Of a stretch of 64,000 bases of DNA, positions 50,551 through 59,033 are shown piece after piece. The position numbers and the translations under genes were made by a program. The DNA lies in IMG/VR virus record IMGVR_UViG_3300013233_000856, positions 62,001 through 126,000 of that record. One strand, 5' to 3'. The notes under the pieces were generated by a model that made no database searches, had not been told where the DNA came from, and saw only the letters and a program-made list of their open reading frames with translations. How positions within the stretch are numbered: position 1 is the first letter of the stretch; every line of letters starts with the position of its first letter. The stretch comes from a virus.

Positions 50551-53096
50551 GTCCCACCACAGTCCGGCGGCAAAGCCAGCCGGTACGTCACCGACACCAC
50601 CCCGGACAGCCGACCGGGCCTCCGCACCGAATCCCACAGCCCAGCCAGGAGCACCGCGTCCGTAGCCTCCCCGTCCAGACCCTCAAGGTCCACGTACAGG
50701 TCAAGGTCCAGGTGCCTAGCGTCCGGATCAAGCATCTGCGACCCCGGAGAGTCCGCACCGCCCGGATTGTTCGCCGACAGGCCATTCTTGACCGACGTCA
50801 CGAAGTCCTGGACGTCCCTCGTAAGGAACTGCCCATTCCGCACCACCTGACTCCTAGTAAGCAGGTTCCCCTCATCGTCCTCCGCATACTCCGGGAACAA
50901 CGGAGGCGGATCCGCAGACCTGTCCCCCGTCGGATCCACGTGCGCCCCATCCGGCCACACGTTCCCCTTCGTGGAGATCCTCGCGATTATCTTCCTCTGC
51001 TGCGAATCCAGTATCTCGTACAGGTCCCCCGGAGAAGGAGTACGCACCTTAGTCCCACCGGACAGCGTAACCGCCCTCCACGGCCTCCTCAGGATCAGCG
51101 TGTCCGAAGTATTGTCCCTGATCGTCCTGGACTGCCCGGCCAGGTCACCGGTCAACAGCGTCACCCGAAAGCCGTTGTTGGCCGGGAACGACCCATTGTC
51201 GTCGTTCTGGCGCTCCTTCCACTGGCCGTTCGTCCACGTCTTCGTCGTGTCTATCAGAACCCGCCTCGACGAGGAAGCCGTCGACACCGACCCCGTCCCA
51301 TCCACGGGAGGGCCCGAAGGCGTAGTGGACGACAGCACCACCAGCTCGTCCCGCAGGGTCGGATGCAGCGTATGCCCGTCTCCGCGCAGGTTGTCCCTCT
51401 TCGACTCGAACGCCTCCCTGTCACCCGGCCACTCCTGCCTCGTCGCCCTGTTCGCGGACGGATCGCCCTGCCTCCGGCGCAGCGTCATCAGGTCGAACGT
51501 GTAATAGTTGTTCAGGGCAAAGTCAGGATTGTTCGAGTTCCTAGAGACGCGCAGCGCCGCCGTAAGGTCGACGATCAGCACGTTCGCCCCCTGCCTGGTA
51601 AAGTGCAGCGGCGTAATGTACTCATAGTCCTTGTCCAGGTTCCGCCTGAACTGCTGCGCATGGCTCCGCCCGCTCACCGGAACCGTCTGCTGGAACGTGT
51701 CCACCGACACCCACGATCCAGTGGTCGACGCATCAACCGCCCGCACCACATCCGGATCGAAGTAGAACAGCATCTTGCGCGCCGTATCGAACCACACCCG
51801 GCAGTCCGAAGCCGTAGCCGTCCCGGACGTCCCCGTCGCAACCACCGGACAGTCGGCCTGCGCACAGAACGTAAAGTCCCCACCCACGGCTACCGGCAAC
51901 CACCCCGTCTTCTCCCCATCGTTGAAGACCTTGATCCACAGCGTAGTGTTCTCGTCCGGCGGATCCGAACCCGAAGGATCGCCGCTAGAACGGCCATAGA
52001 CCGCACCGATCCGGCCCCGCACCACCCCCTCCGGACTGCCCGGACCGAACTTGACGTTGTCCCCCGTCACGAACCCATCGTCGTCCAGCAGGCCATTCCC
52101 CTCGCCGCCCACCGCGTTCTTAAGGCCACCCGCCACGACGGACCGGGATACCAAAGCCTCCCCAAGGACGTCCAGACCCGACGACGAGAAGAACCCACGC
52201 ACTGACGGACACACCCCGACCGCGCCCGTCAGGAACCTGACGAAGCCACCGGAGCCAGTCGCCGACGCGTCCGACACCACGTCCACCACCGCCGAACCGC
52301 GCGAAGTCGAAGAGTCCAGCGAACAGTCCGAAGTACCACCAGTGCCGAGCCCAAAGGAAACCCCCGCGCTCAACAGGGTATGTTCGGAGTCCGGTCCGAA
52401 CAGGCCCTTTGCCGCCTGCACACGGCCCAGAACGTCGCCGAGCTCCAGCTTGTAGGACAGCAGGCCACCGGCCATATCCAGGAGGACGTCGCCGCCAGAG
52501 ACCTGCAGCCTGTTTCCGAGGCCCTTCACGGGCACCGCCGTCCCGATCCCGACGGTGCCCTCAGAGTCGATGCGCATGTGCTCGACTATCGCGAAGTCAG
52601 AGCCAGTGCCCCCGACCGTGCCACCGGTCGCCGGAAGATCCATCGTCGTCGCGAACTGCAGATACCCAGCCCTGCTCCCATCCTCCCCCTTCTCCTTGCG
52701 CCCAGCCACCGTCCCGAACGCAAAGACCTCATCAGAGAGCGACGAGCTCTTCCCGCTGAACCTAAGCTGCGGGCCGACATCAGCACCCGGAACATCACAG
52801 CTTATCAGCCTGACGTTGCCCGCCAGCTCACCAGAGTCCACCACGTCCGACGGAATCTGGAAGCCAACGGAGCTCCTGAAGATCTTCAGGCCGTCTATCT
52901 CGAACTGGTCGCTGAACGTGTCGACGAACTTCTTCGTGGACTCCCCCGTCCCACCGCTCGATATGGGCAGGACGAACCCCGTCGTGCCGTCCAGGGAGCC
53001 GGATATGGCCACCGACAGGGCCTTCTCGGCGGTGGCCCGGATCTCGTCTATGAGGGCCTCCACCCGCCTCAGCCCATCAAGGTTCTCGTTAGCCAT
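50547..53096 (-). CDS. Long tail fibre protein
   Basis: An 849-residue protein with a helical start (LRRVEALIDEIRATAEKALS), 'LPISSGGTGESTKKFVD', and fibre repeats with alternating strands ('LRFSGKSSSLSDEVFAFGTV'; 'MRIDSEGTVGIGTAVPVK'), the latter a usual phage-fibre signature. The middle has many G-x-x-x-R turns, and the C-terminus is a large beta region. It likely binds the receptor or attaches the distal tip. ATG at 53096, with a CAAAGATA motif 37 bases upstream. It faces the plus-strand fibre-tip genes. Confidence 0.75.
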   Translation of the reverse strand: MANENLDGLRRVEALIDEIRATAEKALSVAISGSLDGTTGFVLPISSGGTGESTKKFVDTFSDQFEIDGLKIFRSSVGFQIPSDVVDSGELAGNVRLISCDVPGADVGPQLRFSGKSSSLSDEVFAFGTVAGRKEKGEDGSRAGYLQFATTMDLPATGGTVGGTGSDFAIVEHMRIDSEGTVGIGTAVPVKGLGNRLQVSGGDVLLDMAGGLLSYKLELGDVLGRVQAAKGLFGPDSEHTLLSAGVSFGLGTGGTSDCSLDSSTSRGSAVVDVVSDASATGSGGFVRFLTGAVGVCPSVRGFFSSSGLDVLGEALVSRSVVAGGLKNAVGGEGNGLLDDDGFVTGDNVKFGPGSPEGVVRGRIGAVYGRSSGDPSGSDPPDENTTLWIKVFNDGEKTGWLPVAVGGDFTFCAQADCPVVATGTSGTATASDCRVWFDTARKMLFYFDPDVVRAVDASTTGSWVSVDTFQQTVPVSGRSHAQQFRRNLDKDYEYITPLHFTRQGANVLIVDLTAALRVSRNSNNPDFALNNYYTFDLMTLRRRQGDPSANRATRQEWPGDREAFESKRDNLRGDGHTLHPTLRDELVVLSSTTPSGPPVDGTGSVSTASSSRRVLIDTTKTWTNGQWKERQNDDNGSFPANNGFRVTLLTGDLAGQSRTIRDNTSDTLILRRPWRAVTLSGGTKVRTPSPGDLYEILDSQQRKIIARISTKGNVWPDGAHVDPTGDRSADPPPLFPEYAEDDEGNLLTRSQVVRNGQFLTRDVQDFVTSVKNGLSANNPGGADSPGSQMLDPDARHLDLDLYVDLEGLDGEATDAVLLAGLWDSVRRPGRLSGVVSVTYRLALPPDCGGT

Positions 53097-53133
53097 TCAA
53101 GGACTCTCCGGGGATGCGCCTGGTCCGACCCGA

Positions 53134-53141
53134 TATCTTTG
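53134..53141 (-). promoter_or_regulatory. CAAAGATA late-promoter-like motif
   Basis: CAAAGATA on the minus strand, 37 bases before the tail fibre ATG at 53096, in a 52-base gap. Confidence 0.45.
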
Positions 53142-53148
53142 TCCAGCG

Positions 53149-53478
53149 TCACGCATAGAACCCGTCCGAGTCCACGCACACCAGGTCGTCGAACGACACT
53201 ATACAGTACACAGGCCGCTCCGGATCCTCCACCGTGGGACATATCTCATAATAGAACCTGGCCTCGCGGTCTATCACCACCCTGTCCCCGACCGCCACCT
53301 CACGGCACCCGAACCTCCCGTCCTCCTTCCCGCAGAGCGGACAGTCCCTCCCGAAAGAGACCACCCTCCCCACCTGCGCAGGACCGTCCGCGTCCTCCAG
53401 CTCCAGAAGGACATGCCTCCCGACAGGCACCGGCAGAGCCTTCCCGCCCGGTCGTCCGCTCTCCGTGCCCTCACTCAT
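53149..53478 (-). CDS. GroES-like co-chaperonin (T4 gp31-like candidate)
   Basis: A 109-residue protein of co-chaperonin length. PVPVGRHVLLELEDADGPAQ + VGRVVSFG, then EVAVGDRVVIDREARFYYEI and VYCIVSFDDLVCVDSDG follow the Cpn10 order (P-x-x-x-x-[R/H]-x-L-x-x; G-x-x-V; V-x-x-G-D-x-V; [Y/C]-I-V-x-x-x-D-[I/L]-x-x-[I/V]). It has an extra CPLCGKEDGRFGC insert where the mobile loop would lie. T4 gp31 folds the capsid protein with host GroEL. Here it starts at an ATGAG overlapping the actin-like gene. Confidence 0.55.
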   Translation of the reverse strand: MSEGTESGRPGGKALPVPVGRHVLLELEDADGPAQVGRVVSFGRDCPLCGKEDGRFGCREVAVGDRVVIDREARFYYEICPTVEDPERPVYCIVSFDDLVCVDSDGFYA

Positions 53479-54523
53479 CGGAGTGCATCTCCGCAGCCGT
53501 CAAGCAGCCCCTCGACACCGCAAGCAGCGGCTCAGGAGCCTGCCTCACCTCCCCAACGGGAACGCCCAACTCCCCAGAGTGCTCCGACAGCTTCGCCGAG
53601 AGCAGAACCATAAAGCCCTTCGGCATCGACGTCCCCCCAGCGTTCACCACCGTCACCGGCTCCGGAAACCTACACTTGTCCCTGTTGTCGCCAAAGCCCC
53701 TCGCTATCGAATGCACGATATTCTCAACCTGTATCTCGTACATGATCCTCAGGGCCTGCCCCACCGAACCCGCCGGATGGTCAACCCCAAGGTCGAACTC
53801 GGGAGACGTCTTCACCGCCGCCACCGACGTAGGAGTCTCCCTATAGTCCCCCTCCGGACGCGCCGGATCGTACCCGAACCTCCTCGCCGCCTCCAGGTCG
53901 ATCAGGTCACCCGCCCCCACCACGCAGAACTCGAAGATCGGGATCCCCATGTACGCCGCATGCACCGTGATGGTCCCCGCGCCCCACGAGATGCCAATGG
54001 CAGGCCCCTGCACGTCCATGATCAGGCACCGCGCCTCGTTTACATGGAAGGCACTGATCCGCTCCTGCCCCACGAACTTCTCGATCATCAACTGGACGAT
54101 CCTACGGTGAAAGTCCACGTTCAGGGACTCGGAGTTCACCGCCTTGGCCGTCGTGCAGTAGTACAGCACCGTCCCCTTCTCCGGAGACTTCCCCACCACC
54201 GACTCTATTATCGACTTGACGATGATCGCCATGATCTCCTGCGCGGCCGGATCGTCCCGCGAAACCCCACCCTCCGCCATCGGACGGCGCAGCGTCTTGT
54301 TGAACATGAACGCAAGCTTCTCCGCCTTCCCCCCGATCGCTATCAGCGACCCACCATGCTCCACGTGCGGCACCCCCTGCTTCACCAGAAGCTGCCTGGT
54401 GAACTGGTCGTCCCGCCTCAGCTCAATGTAGCCGTTCACCTCGTACCGGCTCCTGACGCGGCCATCCTCCCTCCACGACAGCACGATGTGCTTAGTGCCC
54501 AGGTCAAGTCCAAGCCTATCCAT
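53471..54523 (-). CDS. Actin/ParM-like ATPase
   Basis: A 350-residue protein; ATG at 54523 (MDRLGLDLGTKHIVLSW) with AGGAGG. Phosphate-1 is LGLDLGT (4-10), phosphate-2 is AIGISWGAGTITVHAAYMG (about 175-193), and the adenosine loop is VTVVNAGGTSMPKGF (about 290-304). This is the actin/Hsp70/ParM superfamily; no Hsp70 substrate-binding part is present. Phage actins can segregate or position DNA. The upstream Gly-rich gene (54516) may be its adaptor. The function is inferred from fold motifs. Confidence 0.7.
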   Translation of the reverse strand: MDRLGLDLGTKHIVLSWREDGRVRSRYEVNGYIELRRDDQFTRQLLVKQGVPHVEHGGSLIAIGGKAEKLAFMFNKTLRRPMAEGGVSRDDPAAQEIMAIIVKSIIESVVGKSPEKGTVLYYCTTAKAVNSESLNVDFHRRIVQLMIEKFVGQERISAFHVNEARCLIMDVQGPAIGISWGAGTITVHAAYMGIPIFEFCVVGAGDLIDLEAARRFGYDPARPEGDYRETPTSVAAVKTSPEFDLGVDHPAGSVGQALRIMYEIQVENIVHSIARGFGDNRDKCRFPEPVTVVNAGGTSMPKGFMVLLSAKLSEHSGELGVPVGEVRQAPEPLLAVSRGCLTAAEMHSDE

Positions 54524-54821
54524 GATGATCCTCCTGATCCGCCCCCTTGACGTCCTCGCCGAACCCGACGGGACTGCTCCCGAGCCCCCCAAGGCCCGAC
54601 GCGAACTGCTCGAGCCGCTCCTCGTCGGACACCGGAACGACAGGCCCACCACCTGGGCCGCCTCCTCCCGCCTCAACCCATGGTCCGGATCCACCGGAAG
54701 GCTTCCCCTCCGCAGGCCCGGCGGGTCCATCGACGACGACGCGAACCGGCGCGACCTCAACCCGCACCTCCAGTCTCCCAGGACAAGGACCGAACAGCCA
54801 CCTCAGGAACCTCCCGATCAC
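54516..54821 (-). CDS. Gly/Pro-rich protein, possible partner of the actin-like protein
   Basis: A 101-residue protein. The GTG at 54821 overlaps the TGA of the previous gene (GTGA), so this start is preferred over an ATG 111 bases upstream. The middle is Gly/Pro-rich (VEAGGGGPGGGPVVPVSDEE), the N-terminus hydrophobic/basic (IGRFLRWLFGPCPGRLE). It overlaps the actin-like start by 8 bases. In plasmid-type segregation operons a small adaptor gene lies next to ParM; whether this is one cannot be told. Confidence 0.4.
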   Translation of the reverse strand: MIGRFLRWLFGPCPGRLEVRVEVAPVRVVVDGPAGPAEGKPSGGSGPWVEAGGGGPGGGPVVPVSDEERLEQFASGLGGLGSSPVGFGEDVKGADQEDHHG

Positions 54822-55318
54822 CGACCACCCCCATCCCTCCCGGCCAGATGCAAGAACCTGGCCGCGTCCCCCTCCCGCACGAACATGACCGAACCCACCC
54901 CCACCTGCGAGACGGTCACCTCCCCATCCCATATCACCATGAGCTCACGGTCCCCACAACCGCACACCGTCCCCAGCCTCTCCCCACACGAAACCCTCAC
55001 TGGAGCAGGACCCTCCCCATGCCTCTCCTCACACCACAGCACGCACGCCCCCGCGTCCCCCGAGCAGGAGGAACCGGAACCAGGGCAGGCCCTATACCGC
55101 GCGAACCGATAGCGTGCCCCGGAACGCTCCTCCCGCCCGACCAGCCACCCGTCAACCTCCCGCCACAGGACCCACGCCCCGCTCCTGCCAGTCCCCGACG
55201 ACCGGAGAGTCCTAAAGCCCCCACCCCCGGCACGGTATCCTGCGGCCAGCCGGAGCCTCTCCCGCCTCGATGGAGGATCCTCTGGAACCATCGTCTTCAC
55301 GAACCTAGGCACGCCCAT
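54818..55318 (-). CDS. Hypothetical protein
   Basis: A 166-residue protein with ATG at 55318. It is Gly/Arg/Cys-rich (CSGDAGACVLWCEERHGEG; CGERLGTVCGCGDRELMVI), with a beta-rich C-terminal half (MVIWDGEVTVSQVGVGSVMF) that looks like a small barrel. Overlaps with both neighbours indicate an operon. No family recognised. Confidence 0.5.
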   Translation of the reverse strand: MGVPRFVKTMVPEDPPSRRERLRLAAGYRAGGGGFRTLRSSGTGRSGAWVLWREVDGWLVGREERSGARYRFARYRACPGSGSSCSGDAGACVLWCEERHGEGPAPVRVSCGERLGTVCGCGDRELMVIWDGEVTVSQVGVGSVMFVREGDAARFLHLAGRDGGGR

Positions 55319-55628
55319 GGCCGACCCCGCGCACCAGGTGCAGCTTCAGCAGGCTGCACACGAACCCCGGACACCCGGCCCAGCCAGGAGGAACCCTAGC
55401 GTCCAGCCCAGCGTCAAGCCTCACCGCAGCCTCCACCGCCTCCCTCAGCCTACCCATCCCAAGGAAGTGGAGCACCATGTTCCGGTGACCAACTGGAGGA
55501 AGCTGCTCCCAGCACGCCCTGGAGGCCTCGTGCACGTCCATGAACTGCCTCGAGCACGGCCACGCCGCAAGATACGCCCCGCGCCGCCGTTCCGGGCAGC
55601 CGTCCAGAAAGTCCTCGAGACCGCTCAC
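55305..55628 (-). CDS. Hypothetical protein
   Basis: A 107-residue protein from GTG at 55628, which overlaps the TGA of the gene at 55625 (GTGA). The upstream part of the open frame is a shadow of that gene. The sequence (LEDFLDGCPERRRGAYLAAW; GMGRLREAVEAAVRLDAGLD) is helical and repeat-like, with no motif recognised. It overlaps the 54818 gene by 14 bases. Confidence 0.5.
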   Translation of the reverse strand: MSGLEDFLDGCPERRRGAYLAAWPCSRQFMDVHEASRACWEQLPPVGHRNMVLHFLGMGRLREAVEAAVRLDAGLDARVPPGWAGCPGFVCSLLKLHLVRGVGHGRA

Positions 55629-55960
55629 TGCCCCAGGGCGTCCCCTACGGCATCCTCGAACGCCCTCATCACCCTCTTCCTCGGAGAGTCCAGCCGCTCC
55701 CCGTCCTGGAACGGTAGGAGCCCCTGCACCATCTCGACCTCCCCATCCGGAACGGATGGCTCCTCTGCCGGCTCGCTGCTGCACTTCCACCCCTCCTTCT
55801 TCAGCCTGGAGACCACTATCGGAATCCTGGCCGAAGGCGTCCCTATCGACCTGGCATAGCGCCACCAGGCGTTCGCGCACGCCTTCTTGGCAGACACAGC
55901 CTCCGTCATGCACGAAAACTTGACCATCCCCCGCAGAGAAATGGTGCACGAATATGTCAT
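55625..55960 (-). CDS. Hypothetical protein
   Basis: A 111-residue protein with ATG at 55960 and AGGAGGG upstream. N-terminal half is basic and Cys-containing (MVKFSCMTEAVSAKKACANA; WWRYARSIGTPSARIPIVVS). The C-terminal part is acidic. Coupled by GTGA to the next gene. Function unknown. Confidence 0.5.
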   Translation of the reverse strand: MTYSCTISLRGMVKFSCMTEAVSAKKACANAWWRYARSIGTPSARIPIVVSRLKKEGWKCSSEPAEEPSVPDGEVEMVQGLLPFQDGERLDSPRKRVMRAFEDAVGDALGQ

Positions 55961-55972
55961 GCAGTCACCCTC

Positions 55973-56539
55973 CTAGAACCCGTAGCCAAACAAGTCTATG
56001 TCCGGAGCAAAGGTTCGGCCGACCAGCTCCCTGGTCTCCTCGTCGTAGAAGTCACGATAGGACACCCTGTTGGAGACGTTCAGCCTCGGCAACACGGCCG
56101 ACACTCCAATCCTGGAACATATCGACCGAAAGTCATCCTCAAGACGTTCAAAGCGACCAACGAAGTCAACCAGCGCCTCCCCATCGTCTGAACAGACGAG
56201 GTCCTTCTGAAACCGGACGTCGTTATCGCACCGCCACTTGACGTACGCCCCAAAGCTCCCAAGGCCCTTGACGAGACCGTGCTGAAAGTGACGCTTCTCG
56301 AGCAGCATGTAGCAGTACTGCGAAACCTGCCAGTCCCACGGATTCCTAACGAAGGCAAAGGAGAAGAGTGACCTGAACCTCTCCCTCCCAAGCCTCTCGA
56401 CGACCTCGGCAGCGCTGACGTGGGCATGAAACGGCCCGGGATTCTTCTTCGCGAACGGACCAAGCGCCCTAGCAATGCTCATCCCGGCATTCTTGTAGAC
56501 GTGTATGAAGATGAACCCATGCCTGTAGGAGATAAGCAT
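55973..56539 (-). CDS. Sulfotransferase family protein (3 of 3)
   Basis: A 188-residue protein with FIFIHVYKNAGMSIARALG (residues 10-27) as the 5'-PSB loop and FAFVRNPWDWQVSQYCYMLL (61-80) as the 3'-PB motif, the spelling of the Sulfotransfer_2/heparan-type and phage sulfotransferase families (H-x-x-K-x-A-G). It differs from both other sulfotransferases in the window, so they are not recent duplicates. ATG at 56539 with TGGGGA upstream. Confidence 0.8.
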   Translation of the reverse strand: MLISYRHGFIFIHVYKNAGMSIARALGPFAKKNPGPFHAHVSAAEVVERLGRERFRSLFSFAFVRNPWDWQVSQYCYMLLEKRHFQHGLVKGLGSFGAYVKWRCDNDVRFQKDLVCSDDGEALVDFVGRFERLEDDFRSICSRIGVSAVLPRLNVSNRVSYRDFYDEETRELVGRTFAPDIDLFGYGF

Positions 56540-56646
56540 CCAGCATCCCCAGCGAAGAAACCATATTTACGTTTTGCCCGCACACTCTAGACGCCTGAGC
56601 GGCCCCGCCAAAGATCAAACAGGAGACCGGACCAAGGAGACGGAAC

Positions 56647-57495
56647 ATGGCAGATCGCGCACGCACGGCAGCCACGCTCATCCTCGTCGCCGCAACCGCC
56701 GGCTGCATATCCGGAAACCGCGCCAACCACACCGACACCGGACCACAGGTCCTGGCAGGCCCCGTCATCGCCGTCCGCGACCCCGCCGACGCCGCCGCAG
56801 GCAGGAAGCAGATAGTCTCCGACCTCAAGGACCAGATAGTCACCAGCTCCAACGCCACCAGGAACCAGCTCTCCGGAATGGTCACCACCAGCATATCCAA
56901 GCTCGGAGAGAAGGTGACAGGCATAGAGGCCTCCATCCAGAGCCTCCTCCACATGGACCTCACCGCAGACGTCAAGGCAAGCCTCAACAACCAGCTCAAG
57001 GCCACCGCCGAGATGCACAACAGCATAGAGTCCCTGCTCAAGGTGCAGAGCACCGTACAGGGAAACCTCGAAAGCCTAGTCCGCATCAACGGAGAGCTCC
57101 GCGCCCAGGTCAACGGCCTCGAAGCCAGCCTCAACGCCCTCGCCAACGGCCAAGCAGGCATAGGAAACAAGATAACCAGCAGCATGGACCGCATTGATTC
57201 GTCCATGCGCGCCAACGCAGGACGCGACGTCAACATGTTCCCAAAGCAGGCAGTCGACGCCCTCATAGCCTCCTGGCGCACCTTCACGGCAGTCATAGCC
57301 ATGATCCTCGCCCTCATCGCCGCCATCACCGCATACCTCTACCGCAGCAGAAGGGACGAACTCCACAGACGATACGAACTCGAACGCGCCCGCAACAAGG
57401 CGACGAACGACCTGCTCCACCACGCCCTCCTCCACGTCCCGCCCGAAAAGGCCAAGCAGATATTGCCAGACCAGCCACCGGCCCCGACCACATAG
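56647..57495 (+). CDS. u-spanin-like lipoprotein with membrane segment
   Basis: A 282-residue protein. The N-terminus has a lipoprotein signal (AATLILVAATAGC, Cys20). Residues 50-200 form a long helical/coiled region (ISKLGEKVTGIEASIQSLLH). A strong membrane segment lies at about 213-232 (FTAVIAMILALIAAITAYLY), and 50 charged residues follow. An outer-membrane lipid anchor plus an inner-membrane segment in one protein is the topology of unimolecular spanins such as T1 gp11, which disrupt the outer membrane in lysis. The long cytoplasmic tail is unusual. ATG at 56647 follows a GGAGACGGAAC leader. No holin or endolysin is adjacent. Confidence 0.6.
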   Translation: MADRARTAATLILVAATAGCISGNRANHTDTGPQVLAGPVIAVRDPADAAAGRKQIVSDLKDQIVTSSNATRNQLSGMVTTSISKLGEKVTGIEASIQSLLHMDLTADVKASLNNQLKATAEMHNSIESLLKVQSTVQGNLESLVRINGELRAQVNGLEASLNALANGQAGIGNKITSSMDRIDSSMRANAGRDVNMFPKQAVDALIASWRTFTAVIAMILALIAAITAYLYRSRRDELHRRYELERARNKATNDLLHHALLHVPPEKAKQILPDQPPAPTT

Positions 57496-57505
57496 GACCG
57501 AGCGG

Positions 57506-58249
57506 TCAAACCGGCCACGGAACGACAGGCCTCCGCCTCCTGGAAAGCCTCCCAGGAACACGGGGCACGCACTCGGAAGGGTTCAGGATACAATACAGGT
57601 CATCTATCTCCCACCCCTGACGAACCACCCCACGGCACAGCGACGACTCAAGCACCGCCGCCCACTTCCCCTCCCCACGATCATGCACCCACGCCCTACA
57701 CACCCGCCCGACCAGCCTAGAACCCCAAGCGTTCCAACCACGCTTCGGGGAGAACCTCTGCCTACGCACAAGCTCACCACAGCGGACCCACCCGGCACCG
57801 GGCAGCCTAATGAAACCATCTCCGAAGAGCACCCTCTCGTGTACCGGAGCCCCAGTGCCCCTATCCGCCCTAAAGCACCCATGGTCACCACCGCGCAGGA
57901 CCCTCGGAAGGTCCCCAACCGACCTCACGGACGGACGGACGAAGTCAAGGACCGCCACTACGTCCCTGGCGGCCTGCTCGAGCACCACGGGGTGCACCGG
58001 CCTCAGCTCCCTGTGCGACCATGTTAGCTCAACCAGGTCCCCTAGGACGTCCTTCATCTCGAACACTGGTAGGGAACGGCCCTCCACGATCGCCCTATAC
58101 CACCCGGACAGGATCCAGTTGTGGACGAACCTAGTCGCTAAACATGACCTGCTGAAGGACTCCTCCTGCTCCTCCCCAGGATACAGGTGTACGGCGTGCC
58201 TGTCGAACAGCCTGATCCCGGACCGTATGCGGACATCGAACTCGGCCAT
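57506..58249 (-). CDS. TnpB/IS605 OrfB-like protein lacking the RuvC nuclease
   Basis: A 247-residue protein; ATG at 58249 (MAEFDVRIRSGIRLF) with GGAGG, chosen over 58294. Residues 23-47 (YPGEEQEESFSRSC then LATRFVHNWIL) match the TnpB/OrfB N-terminal helix 'YP-x-x-EQ ... RFVYNW', PVVLEQAARDVVAVLDF (87-103) matches the 'P-x-x-x-LQQALRDL' segment, IRLPGAGWVR (147-156) the 'I-x-LP-x-x-GWVR' strand, and VCRAWVHDRGEGKWAAVLES (183-202) the last strand before RuvC-I. No D-x-G RuvC motif follows; the protein ends 45 residues later. TnpB proteins use an RNA guide; without RuvC this one could at most bind. A long structured non-coding region lies on its 5' side. Confidence 0.55.
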   Translation of the reverse strand: MAEFDVRIRSGIRLFDRHAVHLYPGEEQEESFSRSCLATRFVHNWILSGWYRAIVEGRSLPVFEMKDVLGDLVELTWSHRELRPVHPVVLEQAARDVVAVLDFVRPSVRSVGDLPRVLRGGDHGCFRADRGTGAPVHERVLFGDGFIRLPGAGWVRCGELVRRQRFSPKRGWNAWGSRLVGRVCRAWVHDRGEGKWAAVLESSLCRGVVRQGWEIDDLYCILNPSECVPRVPGRLSRRRRPVVPWPV

Positions 58250-58321
58250 CCGGTCAAGTCCTCCACTCAGTGCCTCTTTGCACATTGGAAACATATCCTC
58301 TGAACCAGGACTCTCAGGAGA

Positions 58322-59033
58322 GGGGCAAGCGGCCTGTCCTCTTAGTCGATCCAGAGCGTATATAGCGTCACTGGAGGGAAAGGACCCTCCCGAGGGGACA
58401 GGCCTGATCTTTAGAAGGGCCAGTCCAGGCGGTCGTTAGAAAGGCAGCCGGGTCACCGACCCTGCAGCGCGTCGTGATGACGCCCTGTGTGACCAGGCGG
58501 ACCCGTTCAAATGGGTACGGCTAGACCGCCAAGACAAAAACAGCAAAGCCTAGGGCGCAGTTAAAGCCAAGCAGGACAGAGGACCGCCGGTGAACTCTAA
58601 AGTCTCATAGCCGGCAACACAGAACGCCATCGTGAACCGGACCGGGCGTGGCACCCCGGAAACGACACGATGCCGGCACGGCGCTGCACATGCTGCTCGA
58701 TCACGGCACTAGAAAAAGCCGAACGGGGCACACACGACGCTGAGTGAGGATGGAAAGGGACGACAAGCCACCTTCTCCTGAGAGCACATGTGCAGGACAG
58801 ACCGACCGGAATAACCAGCGGGCCAAGAACAGGCGACTGTCCTTGGCGCCGGAGAGTAGCGGTAATCAGTCCGCCACGATGGAACTCCGGCAATGCGGAC
58901 CTCTGCTTGGTCGTGACCGCCCGGACGAGATCCGGATGGACGCGCGAAAGGAAGCATCCTGGCCACGCCATGGTCACCTGTCTAGAGGACCATGGCCCAC
59001 GTTTAACAAGGATGGTACCTTGGAGGTGATGAA
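58322..59033 (+). ncRNA. Large, densely folded structured RNA candidate (GOLLD/ROOL-like class?)
   Basis: About 710 bases without a credible ORF but with at least 13 helices read directly. Examples: 58331-58339/58396-58404 (9 bp) enclosing 58373-58378/58385-58390; 58428-58434/58524-58530 (7 bp) enclosing 58450-58454/58458-58462, 58469-58473/58479-58483 and 58501-58504/58513-58516 with a T-loop-like GTTCAAAT; 58586-58590/58611-58615; 58628-58634/58666-58672 with 58642-58646/58655-58659 inside; 58822-58827/58842-58847 with 58829-58832/58837-58840 and a GCGA tetraloop; 58968-58975/58988-58995; 59007-59011/59018-59022. The plus strand is preferred because of the GNRA loop. Size and ornate fold recall GOLLD, ROOL and similar phage RNAs; identity is not established. 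Confidence 0.6.

Noticed and set aside
57496-57505. RuvC domain of the TnpB-like gene continuing in another frame
   Set aside because: Only ten bases separate it from a convergent gene on the other strand, and no D-x-G frame is visible.
58428-58530. Possible tRNA: 7-bp closing stem and a T-arm-like GTTCAAAT hairpin
   Set aside because: The T-arm-like stem is not next to the closing stem, no anticodon arm fits, and the span is too long. I treat it as part of the large RNA.
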